A DNA stretch of 64,000 nt from Streptomyces sp. BK340 (GTDB lineage Bacteria; Actinomycetota; Actinomycetes; Streptomycetales; Streptomycetaceae), in NCBI RefSeq assembly GCF_007827595.1, contig NZ_VISR01000002.1:186001-250000 (forward strand). The letters run 5' to 3'. Position 1 is the stretch's first letter, and the number at the start of each line of letters is the position of its first letter. Positions 33,975 through 47,094 of the stretch are shown piece by piece. The position numbers and the translations under genes are program-made. The notes beneath the pieces are model-generated. The model ran no database searches. It was given only the letters and a program-made list of their open reading frames with translations, and was not told the DNA's origin.

Positions 33975-34547
33975 ATGAGACTCTTCGCCGCCGTGCTGCC
34001 CCCGGAGGACGTGACCCACGAACTCGCCGCCGAGGTCGCCGTGTTGCGTGCGCTGCCGGGCGCCGACGGACTGCGCTGGACCGGCCGCCCCGGCTGGCAC
34101 TTCACCCTCGCCTTCTACGGCGAGGTCGACGACGAACTCGTACCGGACCTCTCGGACCGGCTGGAGCGCGCGGCCCACCGCACGGAGCCCTTCCCGCTGG
34201 CGCTGGCCGGCGGCGGCCAGTTCGGCCATGGACGGGCCCTGTGGGCGGGCGCGTCAGGCGATCTGGAGACCCTGCGCCTGCTGGCCGACCGCGCTGAGGC
34301 GGCGGCACGGAAGGCCGGGGTGCCGATGGGGGAGCACCGCCGCTACAAGGCCCACCTGACGGTGGCCCGCAGCCGGGACGCGGTGGACGTACGGCCCTAC
34401 GTCGAGAGCCTGCGCGACTTCGCGAGCCGCACCTGGACCGTGGCCGAGCTGGCCCTGGTGCGCAGCAACCTGCCGAGGTCCGGGGTGCCCGGGGAGCAGC
34501 CCCGCTACGAGACGGTCGCCCGGTGGGCGCTCGGCGGGGCCGGTTAG
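33975..34547 (+). CDS. thpR: RNA 2',3'-cyclic phosphodiesterase ThpR
   Basis: A 190-residue 2H phosphoesterase with both catalytic HxTx motifs, 'WHFTLAFYG' and 'YKAHLTVARS', and the typical N-terminus 'MRLFAAVLPP'. The family (formerly LigT) hydrolyses 2',3'-cyclic phosphate ends of RNA. ATG 33975 has GGGAGGGTGAC upstream. It is followed within 10 bp by a 29-codon membrane-peptide gene. Confidence 0.9.
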   Translation: MRLFAAVLPPEDVTHELAAEVAVLRALPGADGLRWTGRPGWHFTLAFYGEVDDELVPDLSDRLERAAHRTEPFPLALAGGGQFGHGRALWAGASGDLETLRLLADRAEAAARKAGVPMGEHRRYKAHLTVARSRDAVDVRPYVESLRDFASRTWTVAELALVRSNLPRSGVPGEQPRYETVARWALGGAG

Positions 34548-34557
34548 GCTCGGACAC

Positions 34558-34647
34558 GTGGACCCGAAAACCCGGAACCGGATCATGGCCGGTGTGCTTG
34601 TACTGATGTTCGTGGTGGTTGCCGTGTCGGCGGCGGTCGGAAAGTAG
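34558..34647 (+). CDS. 29-residue single-helix membrane peptide
   Basis: GTG 34558 to TAG 34647 encodes a charged head 'MDPKTRNRIMAG' followed by a hydrophobic helix 'VLVLMFVVVAVSAAVGK'. The layout (basic cytoplasmic head, one helix, Lys end) is that of small membrane proteins seen in many streptomycetes. It lies 10 bp after thpR, so it is probably co-transcribed, and a hairpin follows immediately. Function unknown. Confidence 0.6.
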   Translation: MDPKTRNRIMAGVLVLMFVVVAVSAAVGK

Positions 34648-34661
34648 ACCGCCGCCGCTCT

Positions 34662-34688
34662 GCCGTACCGCCGGCTGCGGCGTACGGC
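34662..34688. terminator. Bidirectional stem-loop
   Basis: GCCGTAC...GTACGGC with an inner GCC/GGC pairing past one bulged C (34662-34688), between the 29-residue peptide gene and the leftward aldo/keto reductase. Confidence 0.65.
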
Positions 34689-34693
34689 CACGG

Positions 34694-35686
34694 CTACCAG
34701 GCGAAGGCCTCCGGGGACGGACCCGGACCCGGGAAGATCTCGTCCAGGCCCGTCAGCAGTTCCTCGCTCAGCTCCAGCTCCACGGCCCTCAGGGCCGACT
34801 CCAGCTGCTGCGGCGTGCGCGGGCCGACGATCGGTCCGGTCACACCGGGGCGGGTGAGCAGCCAGGCCAGGGCGGCCTCGCCGGGCTCCGCACCGTGCTT
34901 CTCGAGCAGGTCCTCGTACGACTGGATCTGCGCGCGGATGGCAGTGTTGGCGAGCGCGTCGGCCGCCCGGCCGGAGGCACGGCGTCCGCCCTGCGCCTCC
35001 TTCTTGATCACACCGCCGAGCAGACCGCCGTGCAGCGGCGACCACGGGATGACCCCGAGCCCGTACTCCTGCGCGGCCGGGATGACCTCCATCTCGGCGC
35101 GCCGCTCGGCGAGGTTGTACAGGCACTGCTCGCTGACCAGCCCGATGGTGCCGCCGCGCCGGGCGGCGATCTCGTTGGCCTGGGCGATCTTGTAGCCGGG
35201 GAAGTTGGAGGAGCCGACGTACAGGATCTTGCCCTGCTGCACGAGCACGTCGATCGCCTGCCAGATCTCCTCGAAGGGGGTCCGGCGGTCGATGTGGTGG
35301 AACTGGTAGACGTCGATGTGGTCGGTCTGCAGCCGCTTCAGACTGGCGTCCACGGCCCGTCGGATGTTGAGCGCGGACAGTTTGTCGTGGTTCGGCCAGG
35401 AGTCCCCGTCGGCGGCCATTTTGCCGTACACCTTGGTGGCCAGCACGACCTTGTCACGCCGGTCCCCGCCCTTGGCGAACCAGTTGCCGATGATCTCCTC
35501 GGTACGGCCCTTGTTCTCGCCCCAGCCGTACACGTTGGCGGTGTCGAAGAAGTTGATGCCCGCGTCCAGCGCCGCGTCCATGATCGCGTGACTGTCGGCT
35601 TCGTCGGTCTGCGGGCCGAAGTTCATGGTGCCGAGGACGAGTCGGCTGACCTTGAGTCCCGTGCGTCCTAGCTGCGTGTACTTCAT
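34694..35686 (-). CDS. Aldo/keto reductase
   Basis: A 330-residue NADPH-dependent AKR with the TIM-barrel signatures 'RLVLGTMNFG', 'FFDTANVYGWG' (catalytic Asp and Tyr), 'VLATKVYG' (Lys) and 'YQFHHIDRR' (His), plus the C-terminal cofactor loop 'IVGPRTPQQLESAL'. It belongs to the AKR11/AKR12-like bacterial group with unclear substrate. ATG 35686 (MKYTQLGRTG) is the conserved start; an in-frame TTG lies two codons upstream. Confidence 0.9.
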   Translation of the reverse strand: MKYTQLGRTGLKVSRLVLGTMNFGPQTDEADSHAIMDAALDAGINFFDTANVYGWGENKGRTEEIIGNWFAKGGDRRDKVVLATKVYGKMAADGDSWPNHDKLSALNIRRAVDASLKRLQTDHIDVYQFHHIDRRTPFEEIWQAIDVLVQQGKILYVGSSNFPGYKIAQANEIAARRGGTIGLVSEQCLYNLAERRAEMEVIPAAQEYGLGVIPWSPLHGGLLGGVIKKEAQGGRRASGRAADALANTAIRAQIQSYEDLLEKHGAEPGEAALAWLLTRPGVTGPIVGPRTPQQLESALRAVELELSEELLTGLDEIFPGPGPSPEAFAW

Positions 35687-35736
35687 GGACAACCAGCCAA
35701 CGGCTTGGAGTGCGCTCTATGCAAGCGACTTGGGGG

Positions 35737-36330
35737 CTAGTCGCGGGGGAAGTCGTCGGTCTTGAGGACGAGGTCGACCTCCGTGCCGGTCAGGTCGATG
35801 TCGGTGCCGAAGTCCACCCACGTCCTCATGGCGTAGTCGCCGTCCTTGGGGTGGGTGTATGCGTAGCACCGCCCTTGGTAGGGATCGGCGATGACGTAGA
35901 CGGGAACCTCGGCCATTGCATAGGCAATCTTCTTCGGGCCGTAGTCGTTGGCGGCCGTGCCTTCTGAGATGACCTCGGCGACGAACTCGACGTCCTGGTA
36001 CCGCCAGCGGCCTTCTTCGTCCTTCTTCGCCGAGTCCCTGAGCATGGCGATGTCCGGGCAGAAGCCGTTCTCGTGGCCAGGGAAGTCGATGCGGACGTCC
36101 GAGAAGACCCTTGCCTCCCTCCCGAACCTGACCCTGATGGCCTGTGCGATCTCGAAGATGATCTCCCAATGGGTGCTGCGCTGCGGCGTCATATGGACGT
36201 TGCCCCCGACGATCTCGACCCTGAATCCTTCGGGGACGGGCATCCGCTCAAGGCGCTCGAACAACTCGTCCAAACGCTTGGTGTTGGCGTCGGCGTCGGC
36301 CATCTCGATCCTGTCCTCCAGGACGGTCAT
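35737..36330 (-). CDS. Uma2-family PD-(D/E)XK nuclease-like protein
   Basis: A 197-residue protein of the Uma2 family: 'FRVEIVGGNVHMTP', 'ARVFSDVRIDFPG', 'FCPDIAML', 'VEFVAEVISEGTAANDYGPKKIAYAMAEVPVYVIADP'. The P-D and E-V-I-S...K residues fit the nuclease core. Such genes are abundant and diverse in streptomycetes and cyanobacteria; their role is unknown. ATG 36330 with GGAGGAG upstream is preferred to the longer frame. Confidence 0.85.
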   Translation of the reverse strand: MTVLEDRIEMADADANTKRLDELFERLERMPVPEGFRVEIVGGNVHMTPQRSTHWEIIFEIAQAIRVRFGREARVFSDVRIDFPGHENGFCPDIAMLRDSAKKDEEGRWRYQDVEFVAEVISEGTAANDYGPKKIAYAMAEVPVYVIADPYQGRCYAYTHPKDGDYAMRTWVDFGTDIDLTGTEVDLVLKTDDFPRD

Positions 36331-36418
36331 CGTGGCGCTCCTCCCCTGCCGCCCCACGGACAGGTGCAGCCGCGCACTTCAACGATACGCACGGTGACCA
36401 GGAGACGCCGGAACTCGG

Positions 36419-37123
36419 TCAATCCGTTCCGGCCGCGTACGCCTGTCCGATTCCCCACGCCTCCCACATCGCCGCGGCGAACGCCCCCGCGATCCGGTGC
36501 TCCCCGCTCGCGTTGGGATGCGTCCCGTCGTAGGTGTCGGCCTGGATGTCGTACGACTCCGGAGGCGAGGCCAGCAGGATCGGCGAGCGGGGCTCGTCCA
36601 GGTCGGCGACCGCCTTGGCGAGCAGCACGTTGAACCGGTCCACCTGCTCGGCGAAGGGCGCGTCCGCCGCGGCCCGGATGTTCGGGATCACCGGCAGCAG
36701 CACCATGCGGATGCGCGGGCGGGCCGCACGGGCGCCCGCGACGAAGGCCCGTACGTTCTCCGCCGTCTGCTCGGCGTTCGTGTAGAAGCCCAGGTCGATC
36801 AGTCCGAGGGAGACCAGCAGCACGTCGGGCCGGTGCTCCCGCACCGTCTCCCCGATCAGCGGGGCCATGTGCATCCAGCCCTCGCCCCAGCCGGCCAGAT
36901 GGGTGCGGGGGAAGTCGGGTTCGGCGTAGGCGTGCGACGTCGGCGCGTCGGCCCTCTTGTCGTACAGCTCCTCGCGCGGGCCGACGAAGGTGAACGGTCC
37001 GCCGTACGACTCGCACAGGTGTCGCCACAGCCGGTAGCGCCACGTGTGCTCGCCCGCGCTCCCGATCGTCATGGAGTCGCCCACGGGCATGAACCTAAGC
37101 ATCCGCTCATAATGGACGATCAC
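36419..37123 (-). CDS. SGNH/GDSL hydrolase
   Basis: A 234-residue intracellular SGNH hydrolase. Block I 'FMPVGDSMTIG' (nucleophile Ser), block II Gly in 'THLAGWGEG', block III 'VSLGLIDLG' where the usual Asn of GxND is Ile-Asp, and block V 'YDGTHPNASGEHRI' (Asp and His). No signal peptide, so it acts in the cytoplasm. The missing Asn in block III may weaken the oxyanion hole. Start GTG 37123; ATG 37102 (MLRFMPVGDS) is a good alternative. Divergent from the propeller gene. Confidence 0.85.
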   Translation of the reverse strand: MIVHYERMLRFMPVGDSMTIGSAGEHTWRYRLWRHLCESYGGPFTFVGPREELYDKRADAPTSHAYAEPDFPRTHLAGWGEGWMHMAPLIGETVREHRPDVLLVSLGLIDLGFYTNAEQTAENVRAFVAGARAARPRIRMVLLPVIPNIRAAADAPFAEQVDRFNVLLAKAVADLDEPRSPILLASPPESYDIQADTYDGTHPNASGEHRIAGAFAAAMWEAWGIGQAYAAGTD

Positions 37124-37191
37124 GGCAGCGTGTGGGGTGTGAGGCCCACCACGCCCCCTGAACCCCCGGAGGGGATGGCAGGCTTGGTGTC

Positions 37192-38181
37192 ATGCGCCGA
37201 CCGTTCGCCCTGCTCGCCGGGGTCCTGCTCGCGGGTGCCTGCGCGCTGCCCGCCTCCGCCGCCGAAGGTGACAGTACCGGTGATCAGGGGTTCACCATCA
37301 AGGACCCACGGATCACCGAGTCCAGCGGCCTGGCCGCCTCTCACCTGCACCCCGGCATCTACTGGACGCACAACGACAGCGACGACGGGCCGTACATCTA
37401 CGCCGTCGACAGCGCGACCGGGAAGACCGTCGCCACGGTGACCCTGCGCGGCATCGGCTCCCCGCGCGATGTCGAGGCCATCTCCATCGGGCCGGACAAC
37501 CAGATCTACGTCGGCGACATCGGCGACAACCTCGACGGCAAGTGGCCGTACGTCTGGATCTACCGGCTGCCCGAGCCGAAGGTGCTCAAGGACCAGACGG
37601 TCCGGGCCACGCAGTACGTCGTGAAGTACTCCGACGGGGCGAGGAACGCCGAGTCGCTGATCGTGCACCCCAGGACCGGGCGGGTCTACATCATCGACAA
37701 GAAGGAGGACGGCGGGCATCTCTACGAAGGGCCCGCGCAGCTCTCCACCACCGGCGCGAACATCTTCAAGCCCGTCGCCGCGATCGACCTGTGGGCCACC
37801 GATGCCGCCTTCTCCCCGAACGGCCGACAGCTCGCGGTCCGGGGATACTTCGGCGGCATCTACTACGACTGGAACGGCGGGAAGATCGAGCGGGGGGGAC
37901 GGCTGGACGTCCCCCTGCAGGGGCAGGGGGAGTCCGTCTCGTACTCCGCCGACGGCACCAGGCTGATGTACGGCAGCGAGGGGGCCGACAGTTCGGTGGA
38001 GGCGCAGGACGCGCCGGCCGGCGCGGCGAGCAAGAAGCCGTCCGGCAACGGGAGTTCCGCCTCCGACGGAGCGGGCGGGACCGGCGCGGGCAACAGCGGG
38101 AGCGTCAAGGTCGGCGCCGTCGTCGTGGTCGTGGGCGCGGCCGCCCTGTTCGGGCTGCGGCGGCTGCGGCGCAGGCGCTGA
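37192..38181 (+). CDS. Exported WD40/propeller-like protein with C-terminal membrane anchor
   Basis: A 329-residue protein: signal peptide 'RRPFALLAGVLLAGACALPASA', a beta-propeller-like body ('ITESSGLAASHLHPGIYWTHNDSDDGPYIYAVDSATG', 'DVEAISIGPDNQIYVGDIGDN', 'NAESLIVHPRTGRVYIIDKK'), a Ser/Gly linker and a C-terminal helix 'VKVGAVVVVVGAAALFGL' ending in RRLRRRR. That end pattern anchors the propeller to the outer face of the membrane. The body resembles secreted esterase-like/phytase-like propellers, but no active site was identified. A GC palindrome (37910-37931) lies inside the coding sequence. Confidence 0.8.
   Translation: MRRPFALLAGVLLAGACALPASAAEGDSTGDQGFTIKDPRITESSGLAASHLHPGIYWTHNDSDDGPYIYAVDSATGKTVATVTLRGIGSPRDVEAISIGPDNQIYVGDIGDNLDGKWPYVWIYRLPEPKVLKDQTVRATQYVVKYSDGARNAESLIVHPRTGRVYIIDKKEDGGHLYEGPAQLSTTGANIFKPVAAIDLWATDAAFSPNGRQLAVRGYFGGIYYDWNGGKIERGGRLDVPLQGQGESVSYSADGTRLMYGSEGADSSVEAQDAPAGAASKKPSGNGSSASDGAGGTGAGNSGSVKVGAVVVVVGAAALFGLRRLRRRR
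37910..37931 (+). repeat. GC palindrome within the propeller-protein gene
   Basis: TCCCCCTGC (37910-37918), loop AGGG, GCAGGGGGA (37923-37931). It encodes 'VPLQGQGES' in the coding frame. The form resembles small intragenic palindromes of Streptomyces such as the one at 58485. Confidence 0.5.
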
Positions 38182-38194
38182 ACCCTCGATATGC

Positions 38195-38236
38195 GTTCCC
38201 ACCTGCACGGGAACACCCTGTTCCCGGCAGGGAACA
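38195..38236. repeat. Alternating GTTCCC / GGGAACA arms
   Basis: GTTCCC (38195-38200), GGGAACA (38209-38215), TGTTCCC (38219-38225), GGGAACA (38230-38236). Neighbouring arms are complementary, so two alternative RNA folds or two overlapping protein sites are possible. It lies in the 149 bp between the propeller gene and the small membrane protein. Confidence 0.55.
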
Positions 38237-38330
38237 CCCTCCCGCCTCGGCACACTGAGAGGGCCGTACGCCGGCTCCGGTGCTCTCGTTCGTCGCGATA
38301 CGGAGTGCCGCCGTATCCAGGAGGGCTCAA

Positions 38331-38510
38331 GTGAATCGATCACTGCTGACCATGCGCTCGGCGCTGATTCTGTTGCTGGGTGTTCTCGTCGGCGTGGGAG
38401 CGGGGGTGCTGACCGCCTGCGCCGACGGTCACGGCGGAGCGAAACCGGTCATGGTGGGCGCGACCGCTTTCGCGGCCGCCGTCGCGTTCTTCAACTCCAT
38501 CATCGATTAG
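38331..38510 (+). CDS. Small two-helix membrane protein
   Basis: A 59-residue protein from GTG 38331, with AGGAGGG upstream. Helix 1 is 'ALILLLGVLVGVGAGVLTA', then a short polar turn 'CADGHGGAKP' and helix 2 'VMVGATAFAAAVAFFNSII'. It resembles single-gene membrane proteins common in streptomycetes; no function is known to me. It precedes the XRE-HATPase gene by about 125 bp. Confidence 0.75.
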   Translation: MNRSLLTMRSALILLLGVLVGVGAGVLTACADGHGGAKPVMVGATAFAAAVAFFNSIID

Positions 38511-38634
38511 GCGTATTGGCCGGTCAGGCGCACTGACCGAGACCGGTTGCCGTCGTTGACATGACGTGAGGGCCAGGTGGCCCGTCGCTTTCCTGGGGAT
38601 ACATCCCGGATGCATCCGGGGAGAGGAGACGTTG

Positions 38635-40611
38635 GTGGGGGACGATGACCGCGATGAAGGGGCCTTCGACGACGCGGCCTTCGGCGATGCGGCCTTCGGT
38701 GACACGGAGGGCTTCAAGCCGCTGTCGGGAGAGCTGCGTCCTGAAGTGCGTGAGCTGGCCGAGGCGTTGCGCCGCCTGCTGAAGGGTTCGGGGAAGTCGC
38801 AGCGGCAGTTCGCGGTCTATCACCACATCGGCGTCTCCACGGTCTCGCGTTATCTGAGCGGGGAGCGCATCCCGGACAAGCACTTTCTCGACGGGTTGAT
38901 GAAGTCGGCCTGCAAGGCTCACGGCAAGGAGATCAGCGAGGGGCTGCAGGGCCTGATGTACCGGCTGCACCGGGACGCGTTGCTGGCCGAGGACCCGGCC
39001 CGGTACCGGGAGCAGATGGCCAGCGACCGGCTGGAGGACGCCGTGCTGCGCGAGGAGGAGGCGCAGCTGGAGATCCGGGAGCTGAGGAAGTCCGCGAAGG
39101 GGCAGAAGCAGCAGCTGTGGGCACTGGAGTCCCAGCTCCGTCAGCTGGAGGCGGCGGAGCGGCAGGAGCGGGGATCCTTACGGGCGGACCTGGAACGGCA
39201 CCGGATGCGCAAGGAGGAGCTGGAGGAGGCGTGCGCACGGCTGCGGGACAAGGTCGCTCGTCTGGAGAGGGCGCTCGAGGAGGCGGAACGGGAACGGGAC
39301 GCCGCGCGGACACGTTGCCGGGAGCTGGAAGCCGAACTGGCCGTGGCACAGGAGGCCGCCGAGCGGGCGGAGCTGGAGCGGCAGGCGAGGGAGGAGCGGC
39401 TGCGCCTGGCCAAGGCCGCCGAGGTGGCCGAGCACCGTCTGGCGGACCTGGAGCGCGTCCATCTGGAAGCCGAGCAGGTACGCCTGGCGGCCGCCCGGGA
39501 GGCCGCGACCCAGTTGGAGGTGGCCAAGACCCAGGCCGACGAGCTGCTTCAGGAGGCGACGCTCAGAGCCACGAAGGTCCGGCCTTCGGTGCTCAGGAGA
39601 TCAGCGGCGCTGCGCCAGTTGAGAGAAGCCGCGCAGCGGATGGCCGAGGTCCGGCTGCCCGAGCTGGCCGAGCAGCTGTCGCAGGAGCACCCGCAGGATG
39701 TGGACATCGTGGTGCGGCCCATCGGCATCCACAGCCTGGACGACATCGGGCAGACGGCCCAGGCACTCGACACCGTCCACCGCGCCTACGTACAACTGGC
39801 CGTCGACCAGGCCCTCCTGCGGAGCAACGTCAGCGCGATGTTCGTCAACCTCTCGCGTCGCTCCCAGGGGCTGATCCTGCGCCAGTTGTCCCTGATCTCC
39901 GACCTGGAGGAGTCCGAGACGGACCCGGACCGGCTGTCGTCGTTGTTCAGCCTGGACCACCTCGCCACCCGGATGCGCCGCAACTGCGAGAACCTCCTCG
40001 TTCTCGCCGGTGAGGAGCCGGGGCGCAGCTGGACCCGGCCGGTCCCGGTGGTCGACGTGCTCCGCGCCGCCGCGTCCGAGGTGGAGCAGTACGAGCGCAT
40101 CGAGCTGACCGCCGTGCCCGCCGTCGAGATCCCCGGCCGTCTGGTGACCGACCTCGTTCACCTGCTCGCCGAGCTGCTGGAGAACGCGACGTCCTTCTCC
40201 GCGCCGCAGGCCAGGGTCAAGGTCACCGGTCACGCGCTGCCCGACGGCCGGCTGCTCATCGAGATCCACGACACCGGTATCGGTCTCTCCCACGAGGAAC
40301 TCGCCGAGGTCAACGAGCTGCTCGCCTCGCCGCCCACCCTGGACGTGTCGGTCGCCCGTCGCATGGGTCTGTTCGTGGTCGGACGGCTGTCCCAGCGCCA
40401 CGGTGTCCGTGTCCAGCTGCGCCCGTCCGGCACCGGTGGTACGACCGCGCTGGTCATGCTGCCCCTCGGTGCCATCGAGAACGGCGGCGAGTCCGTCAGC
40501 TCCCAGTGGGAGCCCAGCTACCTCGACAACGGAGTCGCCCTGCCGCCCACGGCCCACCTGTTCACCATCTGCGACTCCGGCCGTCTGTCCATCGAGCGTC
40601 CGCACGCGTAG
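38635..40611 (+). CDS. XRE DNA-binding - coiled coil - HATPase fusion
   Basis: A 658-residue soluble protein. Residues about 30-115 are an XRE-type helix-turn-helix ('KSQRQFAVYHHIGVSTVSRYLSGERIP'), 140-340 a long Glu/Arg/Ala coiled coil, 400-470 a dimerisation-like region ('FVNLSRRSQGLILRQLSLI', 'LFSLDHLATRMRRNCENLLVLAG') and 500-625 a histidine-kinase-type ATPase (N box 'LLAELLENATSFS', G1 'IHDTGIGLS', G2 'RRMGLFVVGRL'). The ATPase half resembles CvnA/nitrate-sensor-like kinases, but sensor and membrane segments are replaced by the DNA-binding and coiled-coil parts. GTG 38635 or TTG 38632 follows GAGAGGAG. Residues near the N-terminus contain a short tandem repeat (DDAAFGDAAFGD). Confidence 0.8.
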   Translation: MGDDDRDEGAFDDAAFGDAAFGDTEGFKPLSGELRPEVRELAEALRRLLKGSGKSQRQFAVYHHIGVSTVSRYLSGERIPDKHFLDGLMKSACKAHGKEISEGLQGLMYRLHRDALLAEDPARYREQMASDRLEDAVLREEEAQLEIRELRKSAKGQKQQLWALESQLRQLEAAERQERGSLRADLERHRMRKEELEEACARLRDKVARLERALEEAERERDAARTRCRELEAELAVAQEAAERAELERQAREERLRLAKAAEVAEHRLADLERVHLEAEQVRLAAAREAATQLEVAKTQADELLQEATLRATKVRPSVLRRSAALRQLREAAQRMAEVRLPELAEQLSQEHPQDVDIVVRPIGIHSLDDIGQTAQALDTVHRAYVQLAVDQALLRSNVSAMFVNLSRRSQGLILRQLSLISDLEESETDPDRLSSLFSLDHLATRMRRNCENLLVLAGEEPGRSWTRPVPVVDVLRAAASEVEQYERIELTAVPAVEIPGRLVTDLVHLLAELLENATSFSAPQARVKVTGHALPDGRLLIEIHDTGIGLSHEELAEVNELLASPPTLDVSVARRMGLFVVGRLSQRHGVRVQLRPSGTGGTTALVMLPLGAIENGGESVSSQWEPSYLDNGVALPPTAHLFTICDSGRLSIERPHA

Positions 40612-40632
40612 GCGGCGGTGCCCGGCATACGG

Positions 40633-40667
40633 CGAGGGGCGCCCCGGCAGACCCGGGGCGCCCCTCG
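40633..40667. terminator. Bidirectional stem-loop, 15-bp perfect stem
   Basis: CGAGGGGCGCCCCGG (40633-40647) pairs with 40653-40667; loop CAGAC. Between the convergent XRE-HATPase and serC genes. Confidence 0.85.
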
Positions 40668-40687
40668 TGACGTACGCAGGAGGAAGG

Positions 40688-45564
<4,877 letters not shown>

Positions 45565-45617
45565 CGGCGGATTCGTAGGCTGGCGGAACCGAGCGACCCC
45601 GAAGGAGCCGAGTCCGC

Positions 45618-46742
45618 ATGACATCCCTCCGCCTTCAGGCCATCAGCCGCGCCGAGCACCTGTCCTTCGTGGCCTCCCTGCCGTCGGTCAGCCACATGCA
45701 GCTCCCGTCCTGGGCCGATGTGAAGCCCGACTGGCAGGCGGAGAGCCTGGGGTGGTTCGACGGGGACGGGCGGCTGGTGGGTGCCGGGCTGGTGCTGTTG
45801 CGGCCGTTGCCGAAGGTGAAGCGGTATCTGGCGTACCTGCCCGAAGGGCCTGTCATCGACTGGCACGTGCCCGACCTGGAGCGCTGGCTGGAGCCGATGC
45901 TGGCCCACCTCAAGAGGCGCGGCGCCTTCTCCGTGAAGATGGGGCCGCCCGTGGTCGTGCGGCGGTGGAGTCCCGAGGCGGTCAAGGCCGCGATCGCCGA
46001 CCCGGGCGCGCACCGGCTGCGGGACACGGAGCCGACGTCGACCGAGCCGCGTGCCGAGGAGCTGGCGGAGCGGCTGCGGCGTATGGGCTGGCGGCAGGCC
46101 GAGGCGGGCGGCGAGGACGGGTTCGCCGCCGGGCAGCCCCGGTACGTGTGCCAAGTGCCCTACGCCGGACGCTCGTTGGAGGACGTCCGGAGCGGGCTCA
46201 ACCAGCAGTGGCGGCGCAACATCAAGAAGGCCGAGAAGGCCGGCGTGCAGGTCGTGCGCGGGGGATACGAGGACCTGCCGGTCTTCTACGGCCTCTACAC
46301 GGAGACCGCCGAGCGCGACCGGTTCATCCCACGCCCGTTGCCGTACTTCCAGCGCATGTGGACGGCGCTCGCCGCCGAACACCCCGACCGGATGCGGCTG
46401 TACCTCGCGCGCCACGAGGGTGAGGTGCTCGCCGCGGCCACCATGCTGATCGTCGGCGGCCACGTCTGGTACTCCTACGGTGCCTCCACCAGCCGCAGGC
46501 GCGAGGTCCAGCCCAACAACGCCATGCAGTGGCGGATGATGGCCGACGCCCACGAACTCGGTGCCCACGTATACGACTTCAGGGGCATCACCGACACCCT
46601 GGAGGAGTCCGACCACCTGCTCGGACTGCTCCGCTTCAAGGTGGGCGCGGGCGGCGAGGCGGTGGAGTACGTGGGGGAGTGGGACTTCCCCCTCAACCGG
46701 CTGCTGCACAAGGCGCTCGGCGTCTACCTGTCCCGGCGCTGA
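45618..46742 (+). CDS. FemX/FemAB-like tRNA-dependent aminoacyl ligase
   Basis: A 374-residue FemABX-fold (double GNAT) protein: 'HMQLPSWADVKPDWQAESLGWFDGDGRLVGAGLVLLRPLPKVKRYLAYLPEGPVIDW', 'RSGLNQQWRRNIKKAEKAGVQVVRG', 'YETAERDRFIPRPLPYFQRMW'-like 'YTETAERDRF', 'YSYGASTSRRREVQPNNAMQWRMM' and 'YDFRGITDTLEESDHLLGLLRFKVGAGGEAVEYVGEWDFPL'. In Streptomyces FemX adds the first Gly to lipid II for the interpeptide bridge; paralogues modify other acceptors. ATG 45618. It is followed by the Pro/Lys peptide gene and an ABC exporter. Confidence 0.85.
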   Translation: MTSLRLQAISRAEHLSFVASLPSVSHMQLPSWADVKPDWQAESLGWFDGDGRLVGAGLVLLRPLPKVKRYLAYLPEGPVIDWHVPDLERWLEPMLAHLKRRGAFSVKMGPPVVVRRWSPEAVKAAIADPGAHRLRDTEPTSTEPRAEELAERLRRMGWRQAEAGGEDGFAAGQPRYVCQVPYAGRSLEDVRSGLNQQWRRNIKKAEKAGVQVVRGGYEDLPVFYGLYTETAERDRFIPRPLPYFQRMWTALAAEHPDRMRLYLARHEGEVLAAATMLIVGGHVWYSYGASTSRRREVQPNNAMQWRMMADAHELGAHVYDFRGITDTLEESDHLLGLLRFKVGAGGEAVEYVGEWDFPLNRLLHKALGVYLSRR

Positions 46743-46865
46743 AGCCCCCTAAGCAACTCCCAGGTATTCCAAGGGGAATCACAGAGCACCTGTGTAGCTT
46801 CTTCGGTGTCGGGAGCCGGACGCGGAATTCCCGGACCACCGAACTGCGAAACACTAGGAGTCGAA

Positions 46866-46997
46866 ATGAGCTTCAAGAAGCTTGCCCCGCTGCCCCCGAA
46901 GCCCAAGTCGAAGCAGCTCCCGCCGCCGCCGAAGCCGAAGCCCAGGAAGCACGCGCACAAGCCGCTGCCCAAGCCGCTGCCCGGCCAGGACCACTGA
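46866..46997 (+). CDS. 43-residue Pro/Lys-rich peptide
   Basis: ATG 46866 with AGGAG at 46856-46860 gives a 43-residue peptide containing 14 Pro and 10 Lys, e.g. 'KPKSKQLPPPPKPKPRK' and 'HKPLPKPLPGQDH'. No hydrophobic leader, no Cys, and only two Ser, so it does not look like a lanthipeptide or thiopeptide precursor. It is strongly basic and extended (polyproline-like). It has its own strong terminator, 125 bp of upstream sequence, and lies between a FemX-like ligase and an ABC exporter. Unknown function; a substrate or cargo of these neighbours is a hypothesis. Confidence 0.65.
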   Translation: MSFKKLAPLPPKPKSKQLPPPPKPKPRKHAHKPLPKPLPGQDH

Positions 46998-47018
46998 TCC
47001 TCCTCGTCCGGCGCTGAA

Positions 47019-47056
47019 ACGAAAGGGGCCGATGGTGCACCGTCGGCCCCTTTCGT
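47019..47056. terminator. Strong stem-loop between peptide and ABC genes
   Basis: ACGAAAGGGGCCGA (47019-47032) pairs perfectly with 47043-47056; three more pairs (one wobble) extend it to a TGCA tetraloop. It sits 22 bp after the peptide stop and 39 bp before the exporter start, so it can end the peptide transcript or attenuate read-through. Confidence 0.85.
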
Positions 47057-47094
47057 CTGTTCATTCGGGAAGGTGATCCAGAAGGGAATTCGTG

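Noticed and set aside
35737..36330. Link between the Uma2 nuclease and the polymorphic toxin system
   Set aside because: They are 12 kb apart; Uma2 genes are common single genes in streptomycetes and have no toxin architecture here.
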